Shown: positions 1-7,735 of the stretch, one piece after another
How positions within the stretch are numbered: the stretch's first letter is position 1
Layout of the letters: every line of letters begins with the position of its first letter
From: Thiemannella venezuelensis
GTDB taxonomy: Bacteria; Actinomycetota; Actinomycetes; Streptosporangiales; Streptosporangiaceae
Assembly (NCBI RefSeq): GCF_014203605.1
Contig: NZ_JACHJJ010000006.1
Span: forward strand, 1-64,000
Direction: 5' to 3'
DNA length: 64,000 nucleotides
Notes under the pieces: generated by a model
Database searches by the model: none
Told to the model about the DNA's origin: nothing
What the model saw: the letters and a program-made list of their open reading frames with translations, nothing else
Position numbers and translations under genes: made by a program

Positions 1-132
1 ACGGCCGCCCACCCCCGGTCGAAGTCACTCGGAGATCATCCCACGGGCGGGGTCATGCGCAGGCCATGCACGAAGACGGAACCTGAACAGTCACCGTCTT
101 GCGGTTAGTTCGTTCCGCTAGGATGGCAATCC

Positions 133-855
133 ATGGATGGACCTATTTTTTGCGAGCCTCACGTGGTCGACAGAGGAAACAGTGGTGTGGCCCAAACTGA
201 ACGCATCAGGGATGTGCTGTCCGTTGGGATCGCCGTCGGTGTCTTGATGTGGGGTGCTGTGGGCGTGTGGACAGCTTTCACAGTGGGAAACTACCCTTGG
301 AATAAATGGGTGCCGTTCGCTAACGGGGCGAGTAAGGGTGTAGTGCTCGGCATGCTCGCTGCCGTTGGCGTCGCCATTCTCCTGGGAGATGGCTCCCGAG
401 TCGGGTGGCGATGGGCCGTATTTATCAGCGCATTGATCGGCGGTGGCCTGCTAGGTACGGTCAGGGACCTCCTTGGTCCACCGACACCTGCGGTGTACTT
501 TAAGGAGCCGATCTCAGATGAGCGATGGTACGGGCCGGTGATGCTGCTGCACTGGACCGGCAAAGTAATGCTGCCTGCTGCTGTGTGCGCTACAGTTCTG
601 ACTCTGCTCGTAGCGCGCCCTTATCGGAGGGGGCAGTCGGTCATGGCCAGCGCGGCACTCGTTCTTGCAGGTGCCATGCTGCTTCTGCTGCCGGTGATCG
701 CCTCTATGCTCGCGCCTGAAATTCAGGGCAATGGCGAGCATACCAATGAAGGTATCGAAGCAGGCATACGCTGCTGGATCGTCGGGGCACCTGTACTGTT
801 CGTCGGCATACTGCGGACATCCTTTCTCTGGGCTGGTCAACGCACTCAAACATGA
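133..855 (+). CDS. Hypothetical multi-pass membrane protein
   Basis: I do not recognise a family. The 240 residues hold about six hydrophobic segments (roughly residues 28-50, 68-85, 93-112, 145-163, 170-193 and 212-234), so an integral membrane protein is likely. A -10-like TAGGAT at 119-124 lies 8 nt before the ATG, which would fit a leaderless mRNA. A GTG at 187, with GAGG at 173-176, is a credible alternative start that removes 18 residues. Base composition is visibly less GC-rich and codon use less biased than in the glucan genes downstream, which suggests recent acquisition. It points away from the start of the window and converges on the DUF397 gene at 950-1162. Confidence 0.6.
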   Translation: MDGPIFCEPHVVDRGNSGVAQTERIRDVLSVGIAVGVLMWGAVGVWTAFTVGNYPWNKWVPFANGASKGVVLGMLAAVGVAILLGDGSRVGWRWAVFISALIGGGLLGTVRDLLGPPTPAVYFKEPISDERWYGPVMLLHWTGKVMLPAAVCATVLTLLVARPYRRGQSVMASAALVLAGAMLLLLPVIASMLAPEIQGNGEHTNEGIEAGIRCWIVGAPVLFVGILRTSFLWAGQRTQT

Positions 856-949
856 CCAAGTTCTGGTTGCCGGGTTGAGGGACCTACTCTGATCACAAGG
901 AACGTGAGTGGTTACGGATCTCTTCCTCTCGTGATGAGGGTAAAATTGG

Positions 950-1162
950 CTATTTCGAAGCCCTGAGGAAAGCCTGCCATTCAGATGGGGTGAAGTAGAG
1001 GACTGGGCCGATGGGGTTTTTGCTGTCGCGAAGGGCGTAGGTGGCGTCTGGTTTGTGGGTGGGCCGCGGGGTGGTGGGGGCGAGTTCGGCCACCTCGACG
1101 CAGTCGCCGCCGTTGTTGCCGCTGAGGCTGGACTTACGCCACGTGAGGTCGTTCAGGTCCAT
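950..1162 (-). CDS. DUF397 domain protein
   Basis: A 70-residue protein made up entirely of a DUF397 domain: an N-terminal W-R-K-S-S-x-S-G-N-N-G-G-x-C-V-E-V block, then a R-D-S-K-x-P block and a C-terminal S-E-W-x-A-F. DUF397 proteins are small actinobacterial partners encoded next to XRE/DUF5753 regulators, as here. Known relatives act as developmental or antitoxin-like partners, but the role of this copy is not shown. Its ATG at 1160-1162 overlaps the 3' end of the upstream regulator remnant (stop at 1153-1155) by 10 nt, so it was probably translated by coupling. Because that regulator has lost its N-terminus, the DUF397 gene may now be poorly expressed. Confidence 0.85.
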   Translation of the reverse strand: MDLNDLTWRKSSLSGNNGGDCVEVAELAPTTPRPTHKPDATYALRDSKNPIGPVLYFTPSEWQAFLRASK

Positions 1163-1488
1163 CGCTGCTCTGCCGTTCTCTCGATGAGGGCCGCCGACAT
1201 GCTGACCGGCAGCGCCTCCATTCGGATGGCGTCGAACAACCGCGCGGCCTCGGCCACCTCGGACGGATCGCCCGTGGTGATGCCGTGCACGGCTGTCTCG
1301 AAATACGCTACCTCGCTGCGGTCCTCGGCAGTGGCGATCGCGAAACCGGCCAGCAGGCCGATCCGCACGCAGGACAGCGGAAGCACCTGCACGCTGACCG
1401 ACGGGCCGCTGATCTCCAGCAGGTGCTCCAACTGCCCGCGCATGGTCTCCCGGCTACCGACCTGGCGGTGCAGCACGGACTCATCGAT
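1153..1488 (-). pseudogene. 3' remnant of an XRE/DUF5753 regulator
   Basis: The C-terminal half of a DUF5753 helix-turn-helix regulator is readable from about 1488 down to the stop at 1153. It starts at D-E-S-V-L-H-R-Q-V-G, runs through M-R-x-Q-L-x-x-L-L-E-I, and ends with the usual final helix before the DUF397 gene. Family members are about 270-290 residues with an N-terminal HTH; here the HTH and the first part of DUF5753 are absent. Upstream of about 1488 the frame stays open only because it is antisense to the HATPase remnant. The gene therefore looks like the product of a deletion, and the DNA-binding function must be lost. Confidence 0.75.
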
Positions 1489-1752
1489 CTGGTGACCAAC
1501 GCCCTGCTGCACGGCACCGGCGACGACCGGGGCGAGCGGGTGACCATCCGCATGGTCGTGCACCGCGAAGCCGGGAACCTGGTGGTCGAGGTCTACGACG
1601 GCAGCATCTTCTTTCCCGTCGTCACGGCGCCCGCCGACACCGCCGAGTCCGGCCGCGGCCTGGCCCTGATCCAGATCCTCGCGGCCAACTGGGGCTACTC
1701 CCGCACGCCGTACGGCAAGTCCGTCTTCTTCGAACTCCCCGCCTGGCCCTGA
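1486..1752 (+). pseudogene. 3' remnant of a HATPase (anti-sigma/RsbW-like) gene
   Basis: From about 1486 the plus strand encodes the C-terminal portion of a GHKL ATP-binding protein. It has D-L-V-T-N-A-L-L-H-G (N box), V-E-V-Y-D-G-S (G1-like) and E-S-G-R-G-L-A-L-I (G2), then a W-G-Y-S-R-T-P-Y-G-K tail. The N-terminal part that such proteins normally carry before the N box is missing. An open frame reaches back to 1285, but that stretch is antisense to the DUF5753 remnant. Such HATPase genes commonly lie divergent from XRE/DUF5753 genes, so one deletion that removed both 5' ends explains both remnants. Confidence 0.75.
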
Positions 1753-1849
1753 ACTCGGTCGCCCGCCGGAAGCCCGCACGCCCCGGCCTCCCGCATGACC
1801 AGGGCGATCTCTGCCGGAAACCGCCTGCCCTCTATGTGGTGCAGTTCAC

Positions 1850-1878
1850 AGAACTATACTTCCGGGAAGTATAGTTCT
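1850..1878. promoter_or_regulatory. 29-bp perfect palindrome, probable operator/promoter
   Basis: Two 14-nt arms (AGAACTATACTTCC and its exact reverse complement) flank one central G. The palindrome ends 27 nt before the ATG of the ATPase at 1906. Each arm contains a -10-like hexamer (TATACT at 1855-1860, TATAGT at 1870-1875), and a TTCACA at 1845-1850 could act as a -35. A dimeric repressor bound here would cover the promoter. Autoregulation by the downstream protein or binding by an unlinked regulator are both possible. Confidence 0.7.
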
Positions 1879-1905
1879 GTATCTTTGAGTGATCAAGGGA
1901 GCCCG

Positions 1906-3384
1906 ATGGCGAGCAAGCCGGCACGGATCTTCGACCGGGTGCGGGAGTGGCAGGGGCTCGCCGCGTTCGTCTCGGTGCCGCCCTCCGCGGTCCCCGGCGG
2001 CGCCTCCCTCGGCGTGGTCAGCGGTCGCCGCAGGCAGGGCAAGAGCTTCCTCCTCCAGGCGCTGGCCGAGGAGATGGGCGGGCTGTACTTCGCCGCCACC
2101 GAGGCCACCGAGGCGGAATCCCTCCGACTCTTCGCCGACGCCCTCACCCGGCACACCCGGGAGGTCCCGGAGCACCCCTTCCGGGACTGGAACGACGCGA
2201 TCGGCCACCTGTTCCGCAGCTTCCGCGGCCGGCCGCTCCCCGTGGTCATCGACGAGTTCCCCTTCCTGTCCCGTGTCACCTCCGGCCTGCCCTCGATCAT
2301 TCAGCGGGAGCTGGGGCCGGGCGGCAGCGGCAGGGAGAGCGATCTGCGGCTGCTGCTCTGCGGCTCGGCCATGTCCGTGATGGGCGGCCTCCTGGCCGGT
2401 CAGGCGCCCCTGCGGGGACGGGCCGGCCTTGAACTCGTCATCCGCCCCTTCCGCTACCGGGACGCCGCCGAGTTCTGGGGCATCACGGACCCGCGCCTGG
2501 CCGTCCTGGTCCACGCGATCGTCGGCGGCACCCCCGCCTACCGGCACGAGTTCACCCAAGGGGACGTGCCCGCCGACCTCGACGACTTCGACTCCTGGGT
2601 GGTCAGGACCGTCCTCAACCCGCAGAAGCCGCTCTTCCGCGAGGCGCGCTACCTTCTGGCCGAGGAGCCGGACATCCGCGACCCCGCCCTCTACCACTCG
2701 GTGCTGGCCGCCATCGCGAGCGGCAACACGACCAACGGCGGGATCGCGGACTACGTCGGCCGCACGTCCGACCAGCTCACCCACCCGCTCAACGTGCTCC
2801 AGGACTGCGGCCTGGTCGTCCGGGAGCCCGACCTCTTCCGCTCCGGCCGCTCCCGCTACCGCATCGTCGAACCGCTGATCACCTTCTATGAGGCGATCAT
2901 GCGCCGCCGCTGGTCGGAGCTGGAGATCTACCGGGCGGAGAGCGTCTGGCGCTCGGCCCGCCCGGCCTTCCTGTCCCAGGTCGCCGGTCCGCACTTCGAG
3001 GCGCTGTGCCGGGACTTCGCCCGCGACGCCGACGAGAACCTGTACGGGGACTTCCCCTCCGAGGTCGGCTCCGGAGTGGTCGGCGACCCGGCCAACCGCA
3101 CCCGGATCGAGATCGACGTGGTCGTTCTGGCCGCCCAGGAGCCGGGCCGCCCCCGCCGGGTCCTCTCCCTGGGCGAGGCCAAGTGGGGCGAGACCATGAA
3201 CGGCCACCACGTCGAACGCCTGGCGCGGGCCCGCGACCTTCTCGCAGGCAAGGGCTACGACACCCGCGAGACGGTCCTGGCCTGCTATAGCGGCTCAGGC
3301 TTCACCGACGACCTGCAGACGGCCGCGGTAGAAAACGATCGCCTTCGCCTGATCAGCCTGGACTCTCTCTACGGGGATGGCTGA
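1906..3384 (+). CDS. AAA-type ATPase with C-terminal DUF234/PD-(D/E)XK-like domain
   Basis: The first ATG after the palindrome (1906) with AAGGGAG at 1895-1901 was chosen; in-frame codons further upstream run through the operator. The 492-residue protein has a Walker A S-G-R-R-R-Q-G-K-S (about residues 39-47), a Walker B V-V-I-D-E (113-117), a winged-helix-like middle and a C-terminal domain. That domain carries E-I-D-V-V-V followed by G-E-A-K-W, the D...ExK pattern of PD-(D/E)XK nuclease folds. This layout is that of the 'archaeal ATPase/DUF234' family, common in actinomycetes and archaea but with no agreed function. Nuclease activity is inference. It stands alone between gene remnants and a toxin-antitoxin pair. 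Confidence 0.85.
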   Translation: MASKPARIFDRVREWQGLAAFVSVPPSAVPGGASLGVVSGRRRQGKSFLLQALAEEMGGLYFAATEATEAESLRLFADALTRHTREVPEHPFRDWNDAIGHLFRSFRGRPLPVVIDEFPFLSRVTSGLPSIIQRELGPGGSGRESDLRLLLCGSAMSVMGGLLAGQAPLRGRAGLELVIRPFRYRDAAEFWGITDPRLAVLVHAIVGGTPAYRHEFTQGDVPADLDDFDSWVVRTVLNPQKPLFREARYLLAEEPDIRDPALYHSVLAAIASGNTTNGGIADYVGRTSDQLTHPLNVLQDCGLVVREPDLFRSGRSRYRIVEPLITFYEAIMRRRWSELEIYRAESVWRSARPAFLSQVAGPHFEALCRDFARDADENLYGDFPSEVGSGVVGDPANRTRIEIDVVVLAAQEPGRPRRVLSLGEAKWGETMNGHHVERLARARDLLAGKGYDTRETVLACYSGSGFTDDLQTAAVENDRLRLISLDSLYGDG

Positions 3385-3443
3385 CAGGGGTGTCCAGCGG
3401 TCCATCCGAACTCAGCCAAAATCAAGATCATTAGCTGTAAGAG

Positions 3444-3452
3444 TTGTACAAT
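3444..3452 (+). promoter_or_regulatory. -10 box inside a small palindrome before the TA operon
   Basis: TTGTACAA (3444-3451) is an 8-bp palindrome overlapping TACAAT (3447-3452), a near-consensus -10. The antitoxin ATG follows after only 7 nt and no Shine-Dalgarno sequence is present, so transcription probably begins at the ATG. The palindrome is well placed for autorepression by the antitoxin. Confidence 0.55.
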
Positions 3453-3459
3453 CCTGGGT

Positions 3460-3735
3460 ATGAGTGAGATGCCGATCAGTGAGGCCCGCGAGCACCTTGG
3501 CGAGGTGGTCGGGCGGGCGCGTTACGCCAAGGAAGAGACTGTTCTCACCCACTATGGGCAACCGGTCGCCGTAGTGATCTCCATTGAGAAGTATCAGAAG
3601 CTCACCAAGGGTAACGACGAGGTCCCCGAATACCAGCTACCTGCCGAGATCATGGCCCAGATCGAAGAAGGACGCCGCCACCCCGAACGTCAGCGTCCCA
3701 GGCCACCCCGCGCTTCACGGAGGACCACTGACTGA
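3460..3735 (+). CDS. Phd/YefM-family antitoxin
   Basis: A 91-residue protein with the typical Phd/YefM N-terminus: M-P-I-S-E-A-R-x-x-L-G-E-V-V, then T-V-L-T-H-Y-G-Q-P-V-A-V-V-I-S and an E-K-Y-Q-K-L helix. Such proteins bind their own operator as dimers and neutralise the toxin through a flexible C-terminus; here the C-terminal 20 residues are Arg/Pro rich. Its stop (3733-3735) overlaps the toxin ATG (3735) as TGATG, the coupled arrangement usual for type II modules. It is likely read from a leaderless promoter. Confidence 0.88.
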   Translation: MSEMPISEAREHLGEVVGRARYAKEETVLTHYGQPVAVVISIEKYQKLTKGNDEVPEYQLPAEIMAQIEEGRRHPERQRPRPPRASRRTTD

Positions 3736-4010
3736 TGGCCGATGTCAGGTTCGACTCCGAACCCTACGTCGTCTATACCGAGCTGGAAAAACGTGTCAGC
3801 TCCGACCTGCTGGCAGGTATCGACGACGCCTTGGACCTGTTGGAGGAGGATCCCGGAGATGCACGTGTCCGTCGCCGCTCCTTCCGCGACGGTCTGTGGG
3901 GCATCCCGGTCCGCGACCGTATCGACGACTGGCTGATCGTCTGGGAATTCCACGACACCATGCCGGATGCCGTTGTGATCCGCTACTTGGGAACCGATCC
4001 CTTCGCGTGA
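3735..4010 (+). CDS. RelE/ParE-superfamily toxin
   Basis: A 91-residue protein directly coupled to the Phd/YefM antitoxin. It shows the beta-strand pattern of RelE-like toxins near the end (R-R-R-S-F-R-D-G-L-W-G-I-P-V-R, then D-W-L-I-V-W-E-F and V-V-I-R-Y-L-G). RelE toxins cut mRNA in the ribosome, and ParE toxins poison gyrase. The sequence alone does not settle which activity this one has, since the catalytic residues vary in the family. Its length and position after the antitoxin are normal. Confidence 0.8.
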   Translation: MADVRFDSEPYVVYTELEKRVSSDLLAGIDDALDLLEEDPGDARVRRRSFRDGLWGIPVRDRIDDWLIVWEFHDTMPDAVVIRYLGTDPFA

Positions 4011-4111
4011 CCCGAAAAAGAGACTGATCCGGGTCACGCGCTCTCGGATGGTTCGGCGGACAGTTCGGGAACCAGACACCGCGACCTGTCGCCGTGAGAG
4101 GAGGGGAATCC

Positions 4112-4267
4112 TTGAACAAGGACGAACTGCGCACTTCTGCCTCGGGTGGCGTGCCGGTCACGGACGACCTGGTCGATCGCCTCGCCGAAGAGGCGGAGGC
4201 GGGTTATGACGTCGAAGTGCTCCGCAGCCGGGGAGGGCGGTGGGCCATCGGCTCGGCCGACAGGTGA
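4112..4267 (+). CDS. Short ribbon-helix-helix-type protein, probably truncated
   Basis: A 51-residue frame starts at TTG 4112, 7 nt behind a perfect AGGAGG (4099-4104). It reads V-P-V-T-D-D-L-V-D-R-L-A-E-E-A-E-A-G-Y-D-V-E, then R-G-G-R-W-A-I-G-S-A and a stop. The first block matches the N-terminus of actinobacterial CopG-like antitoxin proteins. In those, the R-G-R-P-x-x-G-S segment is followed by a ribbon-helix-helix domain of some 40-50 residues. That domain is missing here, and the stop falls where the minus-strand regulator remnant begins. The gene is therefore probably a deletion relic that still has good initiation signals. Confidence 0.5.
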   Translation: MNKDELRTSASGGVPVTDDLVDRLAEEAEAGYDVEVLRSRGGRWAIGSADR

Positions 4268-4380
4268 CTGTCGATGTACTCCTGGTTGCGCTGTCCGGCG
4301 GCGGCGACGGCTTCCTCTCCACCGGAACGCTCGACAAGGTCAGCACGAATGTCCGACCACTTCGGGAAGTCCGTCATCAT
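4204..4380 (-). pseudogene. 5' remnant of a HigA-like XRE antitoxin
   Basis: The minus strand starts at ATG 4380 (or 4377) just after a strong AAGGAGG. It encodes F-P-K-W-S-D-I-R-A-D-L-V-E-R, then G-G-E-E-A-V-A-A, then Q-E-Y-I-D-S-H, which is the N-terminal region of HigA-type antitoxins. The helix-turn-helix that should follow is absent: after about 4260 the frame continues only as antisense of the short ribbon-helix-helix gene and stops at 4204. Both convergent genes seem to have lost their 3' ends in a single deletion near 4255-4265. Confidence 0.45.
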
Positions 4381-4653
4381 CCCGCCTCCTTGGTCTCTTC
4401 CCTGGACTGGAGCTGGACGGCGCGAAGCCCGGGCTCCCGTCGTCCGGCGGTCCACCCGGGCTCACTTCCATTCCCCCCATCAGGAGGCGGCGCATTCACC
4501 GTATCCATGTCGTCGCGGCCTGTCACCTGAAATCCGGTCACCCGCCTGGTCGGGCCGTTCGGCGACCACCCTGACTCCCCGCGCACGCCGTACGGCAAGC
4601 CGGTCGTCTGCGCACCCTGTCGCCCTATCGGCCCCGTGTGTCACCATTCGTGA
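4381..4653. other. Gene-poor stretch with a HATPase-tail remnant
   Basis: No convincing gene is present. At 4582-4611 the plus strand reads R-T-P-Y-G-K-P-V-V-C. Its first 18 nt are identical to the tail of the HATPase remnant at 1702-1719, which suggests a second, more decayed copy of such a gene. The rest shows nothing I can assign. Confidence 0.4.
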
Positions 4654-4821
4654 GTGATCAAGCTGGAGGTGCTGCGGCCCCCGACGGAGAAGCGACTCCC
4701 GGAGCGGATGGTCTTCGCGGGCCTGGCCGGGCTGGTCGCGGTGCCGGTCGCCTTCGTCGCGGCGGCGGCCCTGATATCCGCCTTCTTCCTCGACCCCGAA
4801 CGGTGCGGGCACTTCGGATGA
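4654..4821 (+). CDS. Small single-pass membrane protein
   Basis: A 55-residue frame opens at GTG 4654 and ends at TGA 4819-4821. It has a charged N-terminus (L-R-P-P-T-E-K-R-L-P-E-R), one hydrophobic span of about 27 residues (about residues 20-46) and a short polar tail D-P-E-R-C-G-H-F-G. The stop overlaps the next gene's ATG (4818) as ATGA, so the two are likely translated together. No family is recognised. Support comes from the typical membrane-helix composition and the stop-start overlap; the SD is poor. Confidence 0.55.
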   Translation: MIKLEVLRPPTEKRLPERMVFAGLAGLVAVPVAFVAAAALISAFFLDPERCGHFG

Positions 4822-5363
4822 CGGTGCCTGGTGCGAACAGAGCGGCCCTGTCGGGCCGGCCTTCCCCGGTGAGGTGGCTCGCTGTATGCGCGGTGCTCTT
4901 TCTCGTGACCGCCTGCTCCCCGGAGAGGGGAGGGATGACAGGGGTCTCGGTCGACGATGAGGGGCGGCTGCTGACCAATGTCGCCTGGTGCGGCGCGGCG
5001 CCCGACGGCCTTTCCGTCCACAGGGTTCCCGAGGCCGGGGTGCTGATCGCTGACGCGGAGTACGTGTCTCCTCCCCTCCGGGGTGGATTCGCTTCGGTGA
5101 GTCTCGAAGCCCCCGCCGACGGCTGGAGGATCTCCTTCGGGGATCCCGGACTGGATCCCGGCCAGACCTACAGCGTGTCCGTGTGGTCGAAGGCGAACAG
5201 CAGGACGTTCGGCTCGGTGAAGTTCACCCCGGATGCGATCCGGAGGATGCGGCCGGGACTCATACTGATCCGGCAGCACGACGAGAAGACCGGTGACGAA
5301 GTGGACGTCGTGCTGGGCCGGGCGGACTTCGTGGCCCAGGCCCAGCAGGACTGCGTCCGCTGA
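4818..5363 (+). CDS. Predicted lipoprotein of unknown function
   Basis: A 181-residue protein with a lipoprotein signal: basic region, hydrophobic V-C-A-V-L-F-L, then the lipobox L-V-T-A-C at about residues 29-33. After cleavage, Cys33 would be lipidated and the rest (a beta-rich domain with few charges in the core) would sit outside the membrane. The ATG at 4818 is favoured because it makes an ATGA overlap with the small membrane protein; a GTG at 4870 is possible. The family is unknown to me. It converges on glgB, 47 bp away. Confidence 0.7.
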   Translation: MTVPGANRAALSGRPSPVRWLAVCAVLFLVTACSPERGGMTGVSVDDEGRLLTNVAWCGAAPDGLSVHRVPEAGVLIADAEYVSPPLRGGFASVSLEAPADGWRISFGDPGLDPGQTYSVSVWSKANSRTFGSVKFTPDAIRRMRPGLILIRQHDEKTGDEVDVVLGRADFVAQAQQDCVR

Positions 5364-5410
5364 CGGCGCCGGAAAAGCGGGGTCACGCGTGCACGCCGTA
5401 CGGCGCGGGC

Positions 5411-7603
5411 CTATTCGATCTCGTCGGTGGTCAGCAGGGTCTCCGGGACCGGGGTCCGGCGCAGCCAGAGGGTGCCCAGCGGCGGGACGCGCAGGGCGGC
5501 GGAGTACGGCAGGCCGTGGTGCGGCTCCTCGACGGCCTCCACGGTGCCCATGTTGCCCACGCCGCTGCCGGCGTAGTCGTAGGCGTCGGTGTTGACGATC
5601 TCCTCCCACGCGCCCGGGAAGGGCAGCCCCAGGCGGTAGTCCTCGTGCGGGCCGCCGGAGAAGTTGGCCACGCAGGCCAGGGTCGAGCCGTCGGGGGCCT
5701 GCCGCAGGAAGGAGAAGACGTTCCCCGGCGCGTCGTCGGCGTCGATCCAGCGGAAGCCCTCGGGGGAGTTGTCGACCCTCCACAGCGCGGGCGTCTCCCG
5801 GTAGACCCGGTTGAGGTCGCGCACCAGCCTCTGCACGCCCTTGTGCCCGTCGAAGTCGAGCACCCACCAGTCGAGGCCGCGCTCCTCCGACCACTCCGAG
5901 CCCTGGCCGAACTCCCCGCCCATGAACAGCAGCTGCTTGCCGGGGTGCGCCCACATGAAGGCGTACAGCGCGCGCAGGTTGGCGAAGCGCTGCCACTCGT
6001 CGCCGGGCATCTTGCCCAGCAGCGAGCCCTTGCCGTGCACCACCTCGTCGTGCGAGAGCGGCAGCACGAAGTTCTCGGAGTAGGCGTACATCAGGGAGAA
6101 CGTCATCTGGTGGTGGTGGTACTGCCGGAAGACCGGCTCGTGCTTGAGGTACGCGAGCGTGTCGTGCATCCAGCCCATGTTCCACTTGAACCCGAAGCCG
6201 AGGCCGCCCAGGTAGGCGGGCCTCGACACTCCCGGCCAGGCGGTCGACTCCTCGGCGATCGTGACGATGCCCGGGGCCTCGCGGTAGCAGACGGCGTTCA
6301 TCTCCTTGAGGAACTCCACCGCGTCCAGGTTCTCCCGCCCGCCGTACTGGTTGGGCGTCCACTCGCCCTCGCGCCGCGAGTAGTCGAGGTAGAGCATCGA
6401 GGCGACCGCGTCCACCCGCAGGCCGTCGATGTGGAACTCCTTCAGCCAGTACAGCGCGTTGGCGACCAGGAAGTTGCGCACCTCCCGGCGGCCGAAGTCG
6501 AAGATGTAGGTGCCCCACTCCGGGTGCTCGCCGCGCGCCGGGTCGGCGTGCTCGTACAGCGGGGTGCCGTCGAAGCGGGCCAGTGCCCAGTCGTCCATCG
6601 GGAAGTGCGCGGGCACCCAGTCGAGCAGCACCCCGATCCCGGCCTCGTGCAGCTTGTCGACGAGGTGGCGGAACTCGTCGGGCGAGCCGAACCGGGCCGT
6701 CGGCGCGTAGTAGGACGTCACCTGGTAGCCCCACGAGCCGCCGAACGGGTGCTCGGCCACCGGGAGCAGCTCCACGTGGGTGAAGCCCATGTCCCGGACG
6801 TAGTCCACCAGCTCGGTCGAGAGCTCCCGGTAGGACAGGCCGGGCCGCCAGGAGGCCAGGTGCACCTCGTAGACGCTCATCGGCTCCTCCAGGGCCCGGC
6901 GCTGCGGGCGCTCCCGCATCCACGCCGCGTCCTGCCAGCCGTACACCGAGCGCTCGATCACCGACGCGGTCGCGGGCGGGACCTCGGTACGGCGGGCCAT
7001 CGGGTCGGCCTTGTCCCGCCAGACGCCGTCGGAGCCGAGGATCGCGAACTTGTAGCGGTCGCCCTCCGACAGCCCGGGCACGAACAGCTCCCACACCCCG
7101 GAGCGGCCCAGCGAGCGCATCGGGTGGCCGGTCCCGTCCCAGTGGTTGAAGTCGCCGACGACCCGGACCCCGCGGGCGTTCGGCGCCCAGACGGTGAAGG
7201 CGGTGCCCTCGACGTCCTCGTGGCGCATGACCCGCGCGCCCAGCGCCTCCCAGAGCCGCTCGTGCCGCCCCTCGCCGATCAGGTGCAGGTCCACCTCGCC
7301 CAGCGTGGGCCAGTGCCGGTAGGGGTCGGCGGTCTCGTACGGCTCACCGCCCGCGTAGACGACCCGGAGCCGGTAGTCGGGGGTCTTGTCGAGGCCGGGG
7401 ATCGTCACCGCGAACACCCCGTGGGCCACGTGCTCCATGTCGTGGGCCTCGTCGCCCACGACCACCTGCACCCGTTCCGCCAGCGGCCGCAGCGCCCTGA
7501 AGGTCACGCCGCCGGGCCCCGGATGCGCGCCGAGGATCGAGTGGGGATCGTGGTGGGCTCCGCCCGCCAGCCGGTCGAGATCCAGGTCCAGGTGCACGCT
7601 CAT
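5411..7603 (-). CDS. glgB: 1,4-alpha-glucan branching enzyme
   Basis: GH13 branching enzyme that makes alpha-1,6 branches in the linear glucan built by GlgE. The chosen start (7603) gives 730 residues, the usual family size. Order of domains: N-terminal glucan-binding/CBM48 modules with [11 protein letters not shown] near the start, then the catalytic barrel with [10 protein letters not shown] (nucleophile Asp), T-I-A-E-E-S-T-A-W (acid/base Glu) and [10 protein letters not shown], and a C-terminal beta domain. An in-frame start further upstream (7702) would add 33 atypical residues and is rejected. It is the last gene of the glgE-treS-pep2 strand, but separated from pep2 by the oxidase-like pair. 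Confidence 0.96.
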   Translation of the reverse strand: MSVHLDLDLDRLAGGAHHDPHSILGAHPGPGGVTFRALRPLAERVQVVVGDEAHDMEHVAHGVFAVTIPGLDKTPDYRLRVVYAGGEPYETADPYRHWPTLGEVDLHLIGEGRHERLWEALGARVMRHEDVEGTAFTVWAPNARGVRVVGDFNHWDGTGHPMRSLGRSGVWELFVPGLSEGDRYKFAILGSDGVWRDKADPMARRTEVPPATASVIERSVYGWQDAAWMRERPQRRALEEPMSVYEVHLASWRPGLSYRELSTELVDYVRDMGFTHVELLPVAEHPFGGSWGYQVTSYYAPTARFGSPDEFRHLVDKLHEAGIGVLLDWVPAHFPMDDWALARFDGTPLYEHADPARGEHPEWGTYIFDFGRREVRNFLVANALYWLKEFHIDGLRVDAVASMLYLDYSRREGEWTPNQYGGRENLDAVEFLKEMNAVCYREAPGIVTIAEESTAWPGVSRPAYLGGLGFGFKWNMGWMHDTLAYLKHEPVFRQYHHHQMTFSLMYAYSENFVLPLSHDEVVHGKGSLLGKMPGDEWQRFANLRALYAFMWAHPGKQLLFMGGEFGQGSEWSEERGLDWWVLDFDGHKGVQRLVRDLNRVYRETPALWRVDNSPEGFRWIDADDAPGNVFSFLRQAPDGSTLACVANFSGGPHEDYRLGLPFPGAWEEIVNTDAYDYAGSGVGNMGTVEAVEEPHHGLPYSAALRVPPLGTLWLRRTPVPETLLTTDEIE

Positions 7604-7735
7604 GGGTGAGTCCACTCCCGTAAGTCGGATATCCCCTAACCCTGCCCGCTTGTGGGCGTTCAACCCACGCGATTCGGGGCATGCCAGGAAAGATCTTTGC
7701 ACCGGCTTCGGTACACCGTCCCGGGAAGGGGGAGA

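Noticed and set aside
4377-4598. A 73-codon minus-strand frame ending by ATGA overlap with the HigA-like remnant, possibly a HigB toxin.
   Set aside because: The translated sequence shows no RelE/HigB pattern; the overlap is probably chance.
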